From Maniola hyperantus (Eukaryota; Arthropoda; Insecta; Lepidoptera; Nymphalidae), in contig NC_048560.1 of assembly GCF_902806685.2 (NCBI RefSeq), positions 412,492 through 476,491 on the forward strand: a stretch of DNA of 64,000 bases, given 5' to 3'. The notes beneath the pieces were generated by a model. That model was not told where the DNA came from, searched no databases, and worked only from the letters and a program-made list of their open reading frames with translations. Position numbers and translations under genes: made by a program. This document shows, piece after piece, positions 29,661 to 39,248 of this stretch (the first letter of the stretch is position 1; each line of letters opens with the position of its first letter).

Positions 29661-29681
29661 TTATATATTTCAGAATTCAAA

Positions 29682-30674
29682 ATGAGGCTGTTGATGCTCT
29701 TCACAACTTTGGCGTTGGTTGATCTGCTGATCGCCGAACCCATATTCTTACGTAAAGAATTTGAGCCTTATGTAGTGACACCAGATTTCTATAAGGACGA
29801 AATGGTCATATACAGAGGAAAGTATGACATAGTCAAAATAGTTGTTCTAATTAACTCGTTCAAATACGACGATGCTGGTGATGTTAATGCCGATGTCATC
29901 TTATTCTTCGTGGAAGCTGACGAACAATCTAATGGAACTCGTCAAGACAAAGGACTCTACGTTTTCAAGGAAGGAAAAGCTACAAAGATCCTCATCAACG
30001 GTAGAGATGCTGCTGCATCAGGAATCGATGCCAAACGAATTTTCTTTGGCGCTGCAGATGGGATTTATGTATATAACGAAACATCTAATTCTGCTGACAA
30101 GTACGGACCAATAACAGACAGTATCATCGCAATCGCTTCTGAACAATCAGGAGATATAATATACATTTTGACTGAAGACCGTGAAGTATTCAAAGTTAGT
30201 GATAACGGTGAGAAAAAAGAGAAGTTAGATGATGTTGTGAACGCTAAAGAAATTGTTTTGGACAAAACAGACCACCTGTTCTTCTTTTCCGATGATAATA
30301 AACCCTACGTGCGAAGAGCTAGTGGCGTTAACCCAGTAGTTGGTCTGCCGAAAGTCCTGTCTAATGCCAAACTCATAAGACCTCCATTCTTTCTAAAGGA
30401 TGAAGTGCCATTCTTAGCTGATAATAAATTGTTTACTATAAGCAGTTACGCCTTCAGTACAACAGCTGCAATTGAATTCGAGTCACAAGCGAAGCCAACG
30501 GCGTTTGCCCCAGAAGTAGCATTGATCCAATACTATGGTTTTAATAAGAAAATCTATGAATTTCGTCTATCGTCGTTGCACAAGGACGTTACGCCGGAGA
30601 AACTGCTCGGCAGTTACCTCGACTCAAAATTATTTGGTCTTTTTGGCAACAGAACATATTGCTTTAACAAATAA
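29682..30674 (+). CDS. OBP-like gene 7: secreted ommochrome-binding-protein-like protein
   Basis: A 330-residue type C protein, closest to gene 4 (MVIYRGKYDIVKI, GTRQDKGLYVFKEGKATKIL, REVFKVSDNGEKKEKLDD). The signal peptide MRLLMLFTTLALVDLLIAEP is followed by blades VILFFVEAD, IFFGAADGIYVYN, IIYILTEDREVFKV and YYGFNKKIYEF. The variable loop is the shortest of the array (KYDDAGDVNAD). The tail differs from gene 4 and ends with a single cysteine (RTYCFNK). NET and NRT are possible glycosylation sites. The start follows the acceptor TTTCAG (29668-29673) by 8 nt (AATTCAAA). No promoter or exon 1 of the usual type was found upstream. AATAAA overlaps the stop codon and recurs at 30688. Confidence 0.8.
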   Translation: MRLLMLFTTLALVDLLIAEPIFLRKEFEPYVVTPDFYKDEMVIYRGKYDIVKIVVLINSFKYDDAGDVNADVILFFVEADEQSNGTRQDKGLYVFKEGKATKILINGRDAAASGIDAKRIFFGAADGIYVYNETSNSADKYGPITDSIIAIASEQSGDIIYILTEDREVFKVSDNGEKKEKLDDVVNAKEIVLDKTDHLFFFSDDNKPYVRRASGVNPVVGLPKVLSNAKLIRPPFFLKDEVPFLADNKLFTISSYAFSTTAAIEFESQAKPTAFAPEVALIQYYGFNKKIYEFRLSSLHKDVTPEKLLGSYLDSKLFGLFGNRTYCFNK

Positions 30675-30734
30675 AAGTCAATGAAGAAATAAAATAAAAT
30701 ATGACAATAATAATAATAATAAATAGTTTTAGAA

Positions 30735-31210
30735 AATTATATAGGATCACTTCGTTATCTGTCGTCTGTCGTTGTGTCAAGACAAGTCATTCAAAATGCA
30801 AAATCTATAGGGTACTTCCCGTTGACCTAGAATTATGAAATTTATCGGCGTGATTTTTGCATCTTATTATGCTACTTTTTATCGCGGAAAATCAAATAGT
30901 TCCAACAGAACCGAAATCCACACGGACGAATTTACGGAAAGTTAAGGGTTTATAAGGATGTCAATAAAATAATTAAAAGTATTATTAAGTTTAAGTAATA
31001 TGTTTAGATAGCTTAATATTTTAATCCTTATGTATTTAACTTTAGGTAATATTTAAACAGTTGCAAAGGTAAAATGTATAAGGCTCATCAGACATATTAT
31101 TTCAACCTATTATTGTACCTACCTGCATTTTATGAAATAATCATAAATTTTATTGAAAATAAACATTTTTAATTAATTTTAAATAATAATAGTAATATTA
31201 AAATAATAAT
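30735..31210. other. Intergenic with GGTTCCGT repeat fragment
   Basis: TATAGGATCACTTCGTTATC, GGGTACTTCCCGTTGACCTA and ATCGCGGAAAATCAAATAGT are scraps of the GGTTCCGT and Helitron-like repeats. From 30950 on nothing is recognised. Confidence 0.5.
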
Positions 31211-31249
31211 ATTGTTTTTTATTTATCCATCCATACGTCCATACTATTT

Positions 31250-31427
31250 ACTATTTATTATTATAAATGCGATAGTGTGTCTGTCTGTCTGTCTGCTAGC
31301 TTTTCACGGCCCATCCTTCAATCATGTCGCAACGGTGCAACGGATTGACGTAATTTTTTGCATGGGTATAGATAAAGACCTGGAGAGTGATATAGGCTGC
31401 TTTTTATCCCGACAAATCAACGAGTTC
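31250..31427 (+). mobile_element. Hel-A element touching the stop codon of gene 8
   Basis: TTATTATAAATGCGATAGTG to CCGACAAATCAACGAGTTC. The copy stops where the coding region of gene 8 (opposite strand) begins, lacking its hairpin end. Confidence 0.75.
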
Positions 31428-32427
31428 ACTTATCGGCACTGTTGAAATTACGTAAAACACCTTCCTTCGTCGTTTGAATAATAGACATGATCATTTTAGT
31501 AAGATCGATGGGCATATAATCCGAATACCCAAACATTGATGTCAACATCGCTTCCATCACATTGAACTCAAATATCTTCCCATTCAAAGCTAGCACTAAA
31601 TACAATGCTGCATCAACACTGCACGCTGTTGGATGTTCGTTTATATAAAAATCCTTTTTTTCACTACTCCCATTTTCATAAAGCACATGCAGCCATCCAT
31701 CCGCAAATAAAGGTATAGAATTCTCCATTAAAAACGCTGGTCGTATCAATTTAATCTCTTTAAAATCTCCAGTAACAGAAGGCACGTATGTAACTAAATT
31801 CCCATTAGGTTTCACTATGCGTGGTAGACTATCATCACACGATATGAAATATAGATTATTAGACGTATCCAAAACGAATTCTAATGCGCAAGTCACGGAT
31901 TGAATTCTAGATTTAACTGTCCCGTTGTTTTCTATTTTGTAAATTTTATTTTTTGCTGTTAAAATGTAAATTGTATCAGAGCCGTTTGCTTTTTGTAATT
32001 GGATTATATCGTCTCGAAACGGACCGAACTTCTTGGCTGATAATGTTTCAGCGTCATATTTATAAATGCCATCTTTAGAACCGAAATATACTGATCTATC
32101 TGTGCTATAATCAGAAGTGGAATCTCTACCACCTTCTAAAATTTCGTATGCTGCTAAATCTTCTAAAACATATATACAGCTTCCTCCGTCTAATGTAGGG
32201 TCACTTATTGTAAAGAATATTGATGGTACATCAGAGAAATCTTCTTGAATATACGACGTACCGTCCGCAGGGACTAGTAGTTTGGTTATATTATGACCGG
32301 AAGTAAATATAATCTGTTCAGATCGAAACATTTTGTTATATGTTACATTTTGGTGGCTCAGGAACTTGGGTAAAGACAGAGAAGAAAGGCAGATGGCTAT
32401 AGCAATCCAATAATGAATGTTCTCCAT
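31426..32427 (-). CDS. OBP-like gene 8: cysteine-containing member on the opposite strand
   Basis: A 333-residue secreted protein, convergent with gene 7. The signal peptide (IAIAICLSSLSLP) precedes blades SIFFTISD, VYFGSKDGIYKYD, TIYILTAKNKIYKI, LYFISCDD, LHVLYENGSSE and LALNGKIFEFN, aligning throughout with the array proteins. It keeps cysteines in SVTCALEFV and YFISCDD, at the places where gene 9 has VPCAFIL and FYECES and genes 1-7 have none; two more are in GGSCIYV and TACSVD. NGS matches the NGT site of genes 1-3. The acceptor CTCTTGCAG lies just upstream (exon begins 32435), so a 5' exon is expected at higher coordinates but was not identified. The TGA stop is at the edge of a Hel-A element. 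Confidence 0.8.
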   Translation of the reverse strand: MENIHYWIAIAICLSSLSLPKFLSHQNVTYNKMFRSEQIIFTSGHNITKLLVPADGTSYIQEDFSDVPSIFFTISDPTLDGGSCIYVLEDLAAYEILEGGRDSTSDYSTDRSVYFGSKDGIYKYDAETLSAKKFGPFRDDIIQLQKANGSDTIYILTAKNKIYKIENNGTVKSRIQSVTCALEFVLDTSNNLYFISCDDSLPRIVKPNGNLVTYVPSVTGDFKEIKLIRPAFLMENSIPLFADGWLHVLYENGSSEKKDFYINEHPTACSVDAALYLVLALNGKIFEFNVMEAMLTSMFGYSDYMPIDLTKMIMSIIQTTKEGVLRNFNSADK

Positions 32428-32689
32428 TGTTGAAACTGCAAGAGGAAAAAAATTTAAGTAAGTAAGTATACTTATTATAGAAGAAATGCTGTGGTTATTC
32501 TTACAAATACAAAATGTACAACTGTTTGCACCCTGGCTTCGCTCGTGTGAAACTTCAATAAATCCTTTCTTATTGGGGATCTACTTTAAAGGAAAATATT
32601 AAAAAAATATTACATGTAAAAGAAAAAAAATAACCGATATATCATATCAGTGTGTAGCTCAAACCTCAAGTGGGTCTAGAAACTTAAGA

Positions 32690-32785
32690 TTTTGCATGTA
32701 GGTTCGATACTCTAGAACTACTGAGTTTCTTATCGGCTCTTCTCAGTAGAATCCGCTTTCCGAATCGCCGGTAGAGCCTTGACAT
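32690..32785 (+). repeat. LINE 3'-end fragment
   Basis: GAGTTTCTTATCGGCTCTTC with CAGTAGAATCCGC resembles 3300-3345 and 38755-38815, the 3' end of the LINE at 1922-3420. Confidence 0.5.
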
Positions 32786-32786
32786 A

Positions 32787-32989
32787 TCTAAATATATAAA
32801 AGAAAAAGGTGACCGACTGACTGCACAGCTCTCACTACTGGACGGATCGGGCTGAAATTTGGCATCCATAGCTATTATGACGTAGGCATCCGCTAAGAAT
32901 TTTTGAAAATTCATCCCCCTAAGGGGGTTAAATAGGCGTTTGAAAGTTTTGTAGTCCACGCGGACGAAGTCGCGAGCATAAGCTAGTTT
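32787..32989 (+). mobile_element. Hel-B element
   Basis: ATCTAAATATATAAAAGAAA to CACGCGGACGAAGTCGCGAG...CTAG, inserted between A and T. Confidence 0.75.
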
Positions 32990-33054
32990 TATCATAAGTG
33001 GCACATGGTGTCCTACATGAAATAAATAAATCCATTTTATTCCGATGGGATCAT

Positions 33055-33288
33055 CACTACCCCTATTATAAATACGAAAGTGTTTTTGTTTGTTGGTTTA
33101 TTGGTTTGTCGGTTTGTCCTTCAATCACGTCACAACGGAACAACGGATCGACGTGATTTTTTGCATGGGTATAGTCAAAGACCAGAAGAGTGACATAAGC
33201 TACTTTTTATCCCGGTAAATTAAAGAATTCCCACGGGGTTTTCAAAAACCCAAATTCATGCGGATGAAGTAGCGGGTATGAGCTAGTA
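33055..33288 (+). mobile_element. Hel-A element
   Basis: TACCCCTATTATAAATACGA, TTTGTTTGTTGGTTTATTGG, CAACGGATCGACGTGATTTT, ending GGATGAAGTAGCGGGTATGA...CTAGT. Confidence 0.75.
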
Positions 33289-33289
33289 A

Positions 33290-33934
33290 ACATATAATAA
33301 AAGGAAGAATTACGCGGAAATTTTTGTATACGTTTGAGCATTTTGGGATGGATAAAATGTTCCAGGTCGCATCACCGACATGCTAATGTTAATAGCAGCT
33401 ATATACCTCTCTGTAACTATAACTTATAAGTATATATGTATATCTAATAGCAAAGGTTATCGAATAATGGGTAAAACCAGTAGACAGTTTTAATACTGAG
33501 ATATCTGTAAATATTATGTTGTTTATTTATAAGACGTGTCATAATATATTTTGATTATTATGTATTTATTTATTTATTTTATTTTTATTTTTCATGTACC
33601 ATAATTGTAGTTACAAAGTAATACTAAATTAAGTTACATTGGAAATGCTTATCTCTAAACAGAGATTTCTTCCAGCTTCCCATTCAAGGTCGTGAGTAAG
33701 GCGTTTTTAATTAATAATTGAAATATCTTTACTTTGCAAGCATACATTTAGTATTTTTTTTCTCAAAAACACCTTTCCTAAACCCTTTTTGCGTGCTTGA
33801 TTTAGGTGAGAAAATCATCGTGCCTGCCTGCCACCTTTCTCATCCAGTGTTAGGTGAAAAGCAAACATGTTACGCCACGTGCGCCGGCAATTTCGGTTGA
33901 GCGTACTGCGTCAACTATTTAACTGCCATATTAG
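33290..33934. other. Intergenic, nothing recognised
   Basis: AT-rich, with TTTATTTATTT runs near 33560. Short open frames here look incidental. Confidence 0.5.
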
Positions 33935-34090
33935 ATCCTCAATAGCTCAACCGGTATAGGAGACGGTTCAAACCCCGCCTGTTGCACTATTGTCGTACCT
34001 ACTCCTAGCACAAGCTTGACGCGTAATTGGAGAGGAAAGGGGAATATTAGTCATTTAACATGGCTAATATTCTTTTTTTTTTTTTTAGAT
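33935..34090 (+). repeat. SINE2
   Basis: CCTCAATAGCTCAACCGGTA, then GGTTCAAACCCCGCCTGTTG, GAGAGGAAAGGGGAATATTA and ACATGGCTAATATTC with a T-rich tail. The head has lost about 25 bp between the A and B boxes. Confidence 0.8.
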
Positions 34091-34224
34091 ATATATATAT
34101 TAGGTACGTACCTAACCACTTGCGAGGAGCTGATTTATCGCTGTAACCACAAAACACTGGTATGTGCAATTCTGCAGATACCAGTGTATTGTCAGAACAG
34201 TGGAGGTCTCGTCCATCGTTTGAT

Positions 34225-34415
34225 TTTTTTTTTTTTATTCAGATACAAGTTAGCCCCTGCCTGCAATCTCACCTGGTGGTAAGTGATGATGCAATTTAAG
34301 ACGGATGCGGGCTAACTTGGAGGGGGTATGGCAGTTTTTTTGTTGGCGGTACGGCTTTGCCGGTAGGGTGGTAACTAACCACGGCTGAAGCCACCCACCA
34401 GACCAGACCAGAAAT
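34225..34415 (-). repeat. SINE1, antisense
   Basis: T-run, ATTCAGATACAAGTTAGCCC, CTCACCTGGTGGTAAGTGAT, then CACCAGACCAGACCAGAAAT. It lacks the tRNA-like head. It faces the copy at 34472-34805. Confidence 0.8.
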
Positions 34416-34471
34416 TTATATTGATATGTAATAATGATAATAATGATGATATTTTATCAAACACTATTTTG

Positions 34472-34805
34472 ACGACCTCCCTGGCGCAGTGGTGAGCGCT
34501 GTGGTCTTAATAGTGGGAGGTCCCGGGTTCGATTCCTGGCAGGGGTTTGGAATTTTATAATTTCTAAATTTTTGGTCTGGTCTGGTGGGAGGCTTCGGCC
34601 GTGGCTAGTTACCACCCTACCGGCAAAGCCGTGCCGCCAAGCGATTTAGCGTTCCGGTACGATGCCGTGTAGAAACCAAAGGGGTATGGGTTTAATAAAA
34701 ACATATCCCTTCCAGGTTAGCCCGCTATCATCTTAGACTGCATCATCACTTACCACCAGGTGAGATTGCAGTCAAGGGCTAACTTGTGTCTGAATAAAAA
34801 TAAAA
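34472..34805 (+). repeat. SINE1, nearly full copy with tRNA-like head
   Basis: Reference copy. The head GACCTCCCTGGCGCAGTGGT (A-box region) and GGGTTCGATTCC (B box) show it is tRNA-derived. The body GTCTGGTGGGAGGCTTCGGC, AAGCGATTTAGCGTTCCGGT and CACTTACCACCAGGTGAGAT is followed by a GTGTCTGAATAAAAATAAAA tail. This family is also the target of the R1-like LINE at 46605. Confidence 0.85.
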
Positions 34806-34808
34806 ATA

Positions 34809-34930
34809 AAATAAAATAAACACGTCGTATATACGGTATATACGACGTGTTTATTTTATTTTATATATATATATATATATATATAATAAAATAAACACGG
34901 TATATTATATATATATATATAATATACCGT
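34809..34930. repeat. Two perfect AT-rich palindromes
   Basis: Arms 34809-34834 and 34836-34861 (26 bp each, one-base spacer) include CACGTCGTATATAC. After an AT run, a second perfect palindrome of 34 bp spans 34897-34930 (ACGGTATATT...AATATACCGT). Between them AAAATAAACAC is repeated again. Confidence 0.9.
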
Positions 34931-35127
34931 TGGCAGTGATAGACGCGGACCCCCAATTACTGTGGAATCCACTTGCTCCACTAGGTCAGCGTGGAGGGTT
35001 ACATAAGCAGTAATTATACACCACTAAACACACACGCTATCTGTAATAATGCGTGAAGAATTATAAACTGTTCCCATTGCTAACCGATTCTCCGTGACGT
35101 AACGACAAGTGATTGTTTATTAATAAC

Positions 35128-35566
35128 TATTTTATGCTCGCAACTTCGTTCACGTGGACTACACAAATTTCAAACCCCTATTTAACCCCCTTAGGGGATG
35201 AATTTTCAAAAATTCTTTCTTAGCGGATGCCTACGTCATAATAGCTATTTGCATGCCAAATTTCAGCCCGATATGTCAAGTAGTTTGAGCTGTGCGTTGA
35301 TAGATCAGTCAGTCATTCAGTCGCCTTTTCGTTTTATATATACTAGCTTATGCCCGCGGCATCGTCCGCGTGGACTACACAAATATCAAACCCTTATTTT
35401 ACCCCCTTAGGGGTTGAATTTCCGAAAATCCTTTCTAAGCGGATGCCTACGTCATAATAGCTATCTGCATGCCTTTCAACCCGATCCGTCCAGTAATTTG
35501 AGCTGTGTGTTCATAGATCAGTCAGTCAGTCAGTCACCTTTTCTTTTTATATATTTAGAATAGATA
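35128..35566 (-). mobile_element. Two Hel-B elements in tandem
   Basis: 35128-35343 and 35344-35566 lie head to tail, both antisense. The end of the first (TATATATA) joins directly to the CTAGCTTATGCCCGCG of the second. Confidence 0.75.
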
Positions 35567-36048
35567 ATACAATAATATGATGAATAATGATACAATGTTA
35601 AATTAAAACATACAAACTTAAATAAATACTTTTAATTTAGATTTAAGTTTATTTAATACAATATATTTAAGCTTTTGATTCATTGTATTACTTAGCCAGT
35701 ATTATCAGTATTTCAATGTTTTAAATAATACATTATTATGACAGCTGTTACTTTTTTATTCTAGTAATTTAAAGTCCTTCTTATTTTTATCGAAGAGACA
35801 ATGAGCACGCACGCACGTTTTGTTTCCTTCCTCAAAGAAGTTATATATCACATTAAAAACATTTCCGTATGCATTTCGAACAAAACTATGGATTGAAGTA
35901 AACATTTTTGCCAAAAACTTAATATTTATTTAAACAATATTATATTAAACTACTGTACCGATAACGTTAATTTACCAGGAAACCGCGTGTTTTTGTTCTA
36001 TTTTTGATAACCGTCCGTCGAACTTGTTACCTCTTTTATAATAATTAT
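35567..36048. other. Intergenic, nothing recognised
   Basis: AT-rich DNA upstream of the gene 9 promoter. Confidence 0.5.
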
Positions 36049-36146
36049 TATTTATGGTTTAGAATAAATCAGAAAACAAGTCAGTTTATTGTTAACATCG
36101 GCTGGGGATCGTCGGTTAAAAGTTCTAATATTTGTAAAACGTAAGT
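36049..36146 (+). promoter_or_regulatory. Putative promoter and non-coding exon 1 of OBP-like gene 9
   Basis: TATTTAT at 36049, initiator TCAGTTT at 36081 (start A at 36083) and donor GTAAGT at 36141 would give an exon of 58 nt and an intron to the acceptor at 36802-36803. Spacing fits an arthropod TATA-initiator promoter, but it lacks the CAGCATCTTTG signature of genes 1-6. Confidence 0.5.
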
Positions 36147-36599
36147 TTTTTCATATTTTCATTTTAGCTTTAATAGCATGTTTGTCATTAGAATTGCATT
36201 TGGATTTCAGAGTAAATTGTGTTTCATGCACCATAAAAACTTAAAATTAAATTTTGTTTAGTAATAATATTATAATAGTTTATAGACTGATAACTCTCAT
36301 AATATTGTGTTCATCACAAACAGTTAAAACTGACTTCGCCGCACAAATAAAAATACCTAGTAAGAAGATAAAAGTACTTTGGTTACATTTTAGAGTTCTA
36401 AAATATTAATTACTTCATGATGCTTGCAACTGGATTTAGATTTTTGGAACTTGTTTATTTCCCGTTATTCCAAATTTCAGCCAAATCGATATCTATCGGT
36501 CGATATATATATAGTCAAAGTTAAAACGCTAAAACATGTTATTTAAAATTATGTTATAAAAGAAATTACGAGACATTTTGACGGCGATTAATAGACAGA

Positions 36600-36740
36600 C
36601 AGAAGGGCTGGCTCATTATTTGCGCAACGGATCAGCCTGGCTGTCCAGCGCGAAAATGCAGCCAGTATTCTTTGCACCATTCCACACGGGCATGATTTGT
36701 ATAGTAATTAGATAAGGCGAGCTTTAAGTTTTGTTGTAAT
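36600..36740 (+). repeat. Retroelement C-terminal fragment in the gene 9 intron
   Basis: GAAGGGCTGGCTCATTATTT to GTATAGTAATTAGATAAGGC is the complement of 28780-28905, the 3' end of the element at 28765-29660. Confidence 0.75.
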
Positions 36741-36811
36741 ATTTTCGATAAAATAAATTACCAAAAAAATATAAAAATAACATTTATGTTTTCTCTATTT
36801 CAGGATCTAAA

Positions 36812-37636
36812 ATGCGTCTAATAATAATACTTCTAGCAATATCATCGGTATACACCGAAAACTGTTCAATATTCGACGGCGAAAAATATTCTAAAAGATC
36901 CATCCTAACTATCAAAGGTTTACCCACTAATCTAGAAGTCAATCCGAACAATAAAGATCTACTTTTCACTTTAATCGATATAGAATCGCTACAAAGTGAT
37001 GATGTTCAGACTAAAATGGATCAATATATACTTAGAGAAGGAGAACCGATTAAAGTTGATAATGTGAACGGCCAAGCGGCTGCTATAGATGCAGAAAATA
37101 ACATGGTCTACATCGCAACAGATGACGGGCTTAGTGTTTTGAATAAAACAAATAAAGCCAATTTCATAGGATTCAAAGGCGATGACATAACCCAGCTATT
37201 CAAACCTGCATCTAACAATAAGCTGTATGCAGTTTTATATCCTGACAGTGAAGTTTACGCAATAGATTTGGTTACGAACGAGAAGAGCAGAGTTGAAAAT
37301 GTGCCCTGCGCATTTATACTAGCAGTTGATAAAAAAGAGAACGTGTTTTACGAATGCGAATCGAAATATATTAAAATGCTTCTCAAAGGGTTTCAAGAAG
37401 CTATCGAATTTGTTGGTATACCCAAGAACTCAGCTAGAGCGATAGCGATAGACCCTCATGGAAGAGCAATTCTTGCAGCGAACGATGGGTTGTATTGGCT
37501 CAGACCAGATTCATTGATACCTAGGAAGTTAATGGATCTAGATTTCGTGCCATCGGGTATAGCTTTTTATGATAATAGTATATTGTTGTCTACGAGCGGT
37601 GTTATTTATGAGTTTAGTGGCAATTGTAAAAACTAA
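36812..37636 (+). CDS. OBP-like gene 9: compact ommochrome-binding-protein-like protein
   Basis: A 274-residue secreted protein, the size I associate with classic moth ommochrome-binding protein. The signal peptide MRLIIILLAISSVYT is followed by NCSIFDGEKYSKRSIL. Blade-like repeats: MVYIATDDGLSVLN, LYAVLYPDSEVYAID, VFYECESKYIKML, AILAANDGLYWLR and ILLSTSGVIYEFS. Four cysteines (ENCS near the N-terminus, VPCAF, YECES, and GNCKN at the very end) suggest one disulfide closing the ends and one internal. The single coding exon starts 8 nt after the acceptor TTTCAG (36798-36803). AATAAA at 37665. It lacks the acidic loop and basic tail of genes 1-7. A bilin/ommochrome-type ligand is a family-based inference. 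Confidence 0.8.
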   Translation: MRLIIILLAISSVYTENCSIFDGEKYSKRSILTIKGLPTNLEVNPNNKDLLFTLIDIESLQSDDVQTKMDQYILREGEPIKVDNVNGQAAAIDAENNMVYIATDDGLSVLNKTNKANFIGFKGDDITQLFKPASNNKLYAVLYPDSEVYAIDLVTNEKSRVENVPCAFILAVDKKENVFYECESKYIKMLLKGFQEAIEFVGIPKNSARAIAIDPHGRAILAANDGLYWLRPDSLIPRKLMDLDFVPSGIAFYDNSILLSTSGVIYEFSGNCKN

Positions 37637-37809
37637 TAACTATTTAATACAAAAATACACTGAGAATAAAAAGTGCTGGAGAAATTGTAGACAAATAAAT
37701 TATTATTTTACTTAACGCTTATTTTTTTTATTTTATCAATTATTACTCAGGATTTAATTTAAATCGCTCTTTCCTAATTGCAAAAAAAAACTGACAACGA
37801 AATAGTCGG

Positions 37810-38030
37810 ATTTATTTATCATCATCATCTTCATCAACCCATCACCGGTTCACTACTGAGCACCACTGGTCTCCTTTCAGAATAAGTAGGGTCCAGGCCA
37901 TAGTCCACCATGCTGACCAAGTGCAGATTAGCAGAATTCACACACATTAGAGAGCATTATGGAGAACTCTCAGCATGCAGCTTTCCTCACGTTTTCCTTC
38001 ACCGTTAAAGCAAGTGTTATTTTAATGCTT
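37810..38030 (-). repeat. SINE3, antisense
   Basis: ATCATCATCTTCATCAACCC, ACCGGTTCACTACTGAGCAC, GGAGAACTCTCAGCATGCAG and TTCACCGTTAAAGCAAGTGT. Confidence 0.75.
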
Positions 38031-38087
38031 TACATTACTCGAAAAGTTACAGTGTGTGTCCGCGATAAAACTTCCCGATTTATTTTT

Positions 38088-38378
38088 TTAGTTAAGTAAG
38101 CCCTTGACTGCAATCTCACCTGGTGGTAAGTGATGATGTAGTCTAAGATGGAAGCGAGGTAACCTGGAAGGTGTATGGCCGTTTTTATTAAACCCATGCC
38201 CCCTTGGTTGGAACGCTTATTCACTTGGCGGCACGGCTTTGCCGGTAGGGTGGAAACTAGCCACGGCCGAAGCCTCCCACCAGACCAGACCAGAAATTAT
38301 AAAATTCCAAACCCCTGCCAGGCATCGAACCCGGGACCTCCCACTTATAAGATCACAGTGCATACCACTGCGTCAGGG
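38088..38378 (-). repeat. SINE1, antisense, with head
   Basis: AGTAAGCCCTTGACTGCAAT to the head complement CAGGCATCGAACCCGGGACC and ACCACTGCGTCAGGGAG. Confidence 0.8.
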
Positions 38379-38389
38379 AGTTCTCCAAA

Positions 38390-38500
38390 AGGAAGTTCGT
38401 CGAATAGACGGCCGACTAGGCTATCACCCGCACCCTTCTCATTCTAAGAGGATACCCGTTCTTTGTAGTTGACCGGTGATGAGTTGATGATGATGATTCG
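38390..38500 (+). repeat. SINE3 3' end
   Basis: ACCCTTCTCATTCTAAGAGG and TGACCGGTGATGAGTTGATG with GATGATGATT. Confidence 0.6.
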
Positions 38501-38724
38501 TAGAAAATATTCATCAGTAATATCTCACCAGTCCACGCACAGTGTAGTCCTTAATTTTCTTCAGTATGTTTATAATATGGTAGGTACGTAGGTATAGAAG
38601 GGCTTGCTACAATTAAAACTAACTAAAACTAAACCTTTTGTAGTTATTTCTCACCCTTTTGTTCCACTGCGGATGTTATCAATTATCATAGATTCATTAC
38701 ATCATTTTTCTATTACGTCTGTTA

Positions 38725-38880
38725 TTCTTTGTACAGGGTGTTCTTAATACTAAAGGTTCTAAAGGTTTCTTGCTGGTTCTTCTCGGTAGGAAAGGCATTC
38801 CGAACCAGTGGTAGATGCATCCGACGATTAAAAAACACTTGTAAAAGTTTAGTTGAATAAAAAATACTCGTAAGAGTTTA
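38725..38880 (+). repeat. LINE 3'-end fragment
   Basis: TTGCTGGTTCTTCTCGGTAG with AAAGGCATTCCGAACCAGTG and CGACGATTAAAA matches 3305-3400 of the LINE remnant in gene 1's intron. Confidence 0.65.
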
Positions 38881-38884
38881 GTTG

Positions 38885-39052
38885 AACTCTTTGATTTTCC
38901 GGGATGAAAATGCCTATGTCCTTCCCCGGGATGCAAGCTATCTCTGTACCAAATTTCATCAAAATCGGTTGAACGGGTGGGCCGTGAAAAGCTAGCAGAC
39001 ACACAGACAGACACACTTTCGCATTTATAATATTAGTTCGGATTATAACTTG
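38885..39052 (-). mobile_element. Hel-A fragment, antisense
   Basis: CTTTGATTTTCCGGGATGAA to CACACTTTCGCATTTATAAT; the hairpin end is missing. Confidence 0.7.
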
Positions 39053-39179
39053 TATCTAAATAAAAAGAATAAAGGTAATTTCAGTTCAATAATTTGGAAA
39101 CATCCTTTTCATAATATGAGAGCCGCGTTTCGCCAGCGTTGTTTACAAACGGACAGACTGCAGTACAATAGCTATGTTT

Positions 39180-39248
39180 TATAAAGACGAGTCACCGACC
39201 AGTCACAGACTTATCGGTGATTGCAGTTAGACAGCTATTGAGGTAATT
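39180..39248 (+). promoter_or_regulatory. Putative promoter and exon 1 of OBP-like gene 10
   Basis: TATAAAG at 39180, a TCACAG initiator-like site at 39203 and a possible donor GTAATT at 39243. With the acceptor TTTTCCAG (ending 39462) this gives a short non-coding first exon. Weaker evidence than for genes 1-6. Confidence 0.4.

Noticed and set aside
34472..34550. tRNA gene
   Set aside because: The tRNA-like part is the head of SINE1, repeated at 38378 and 58238.
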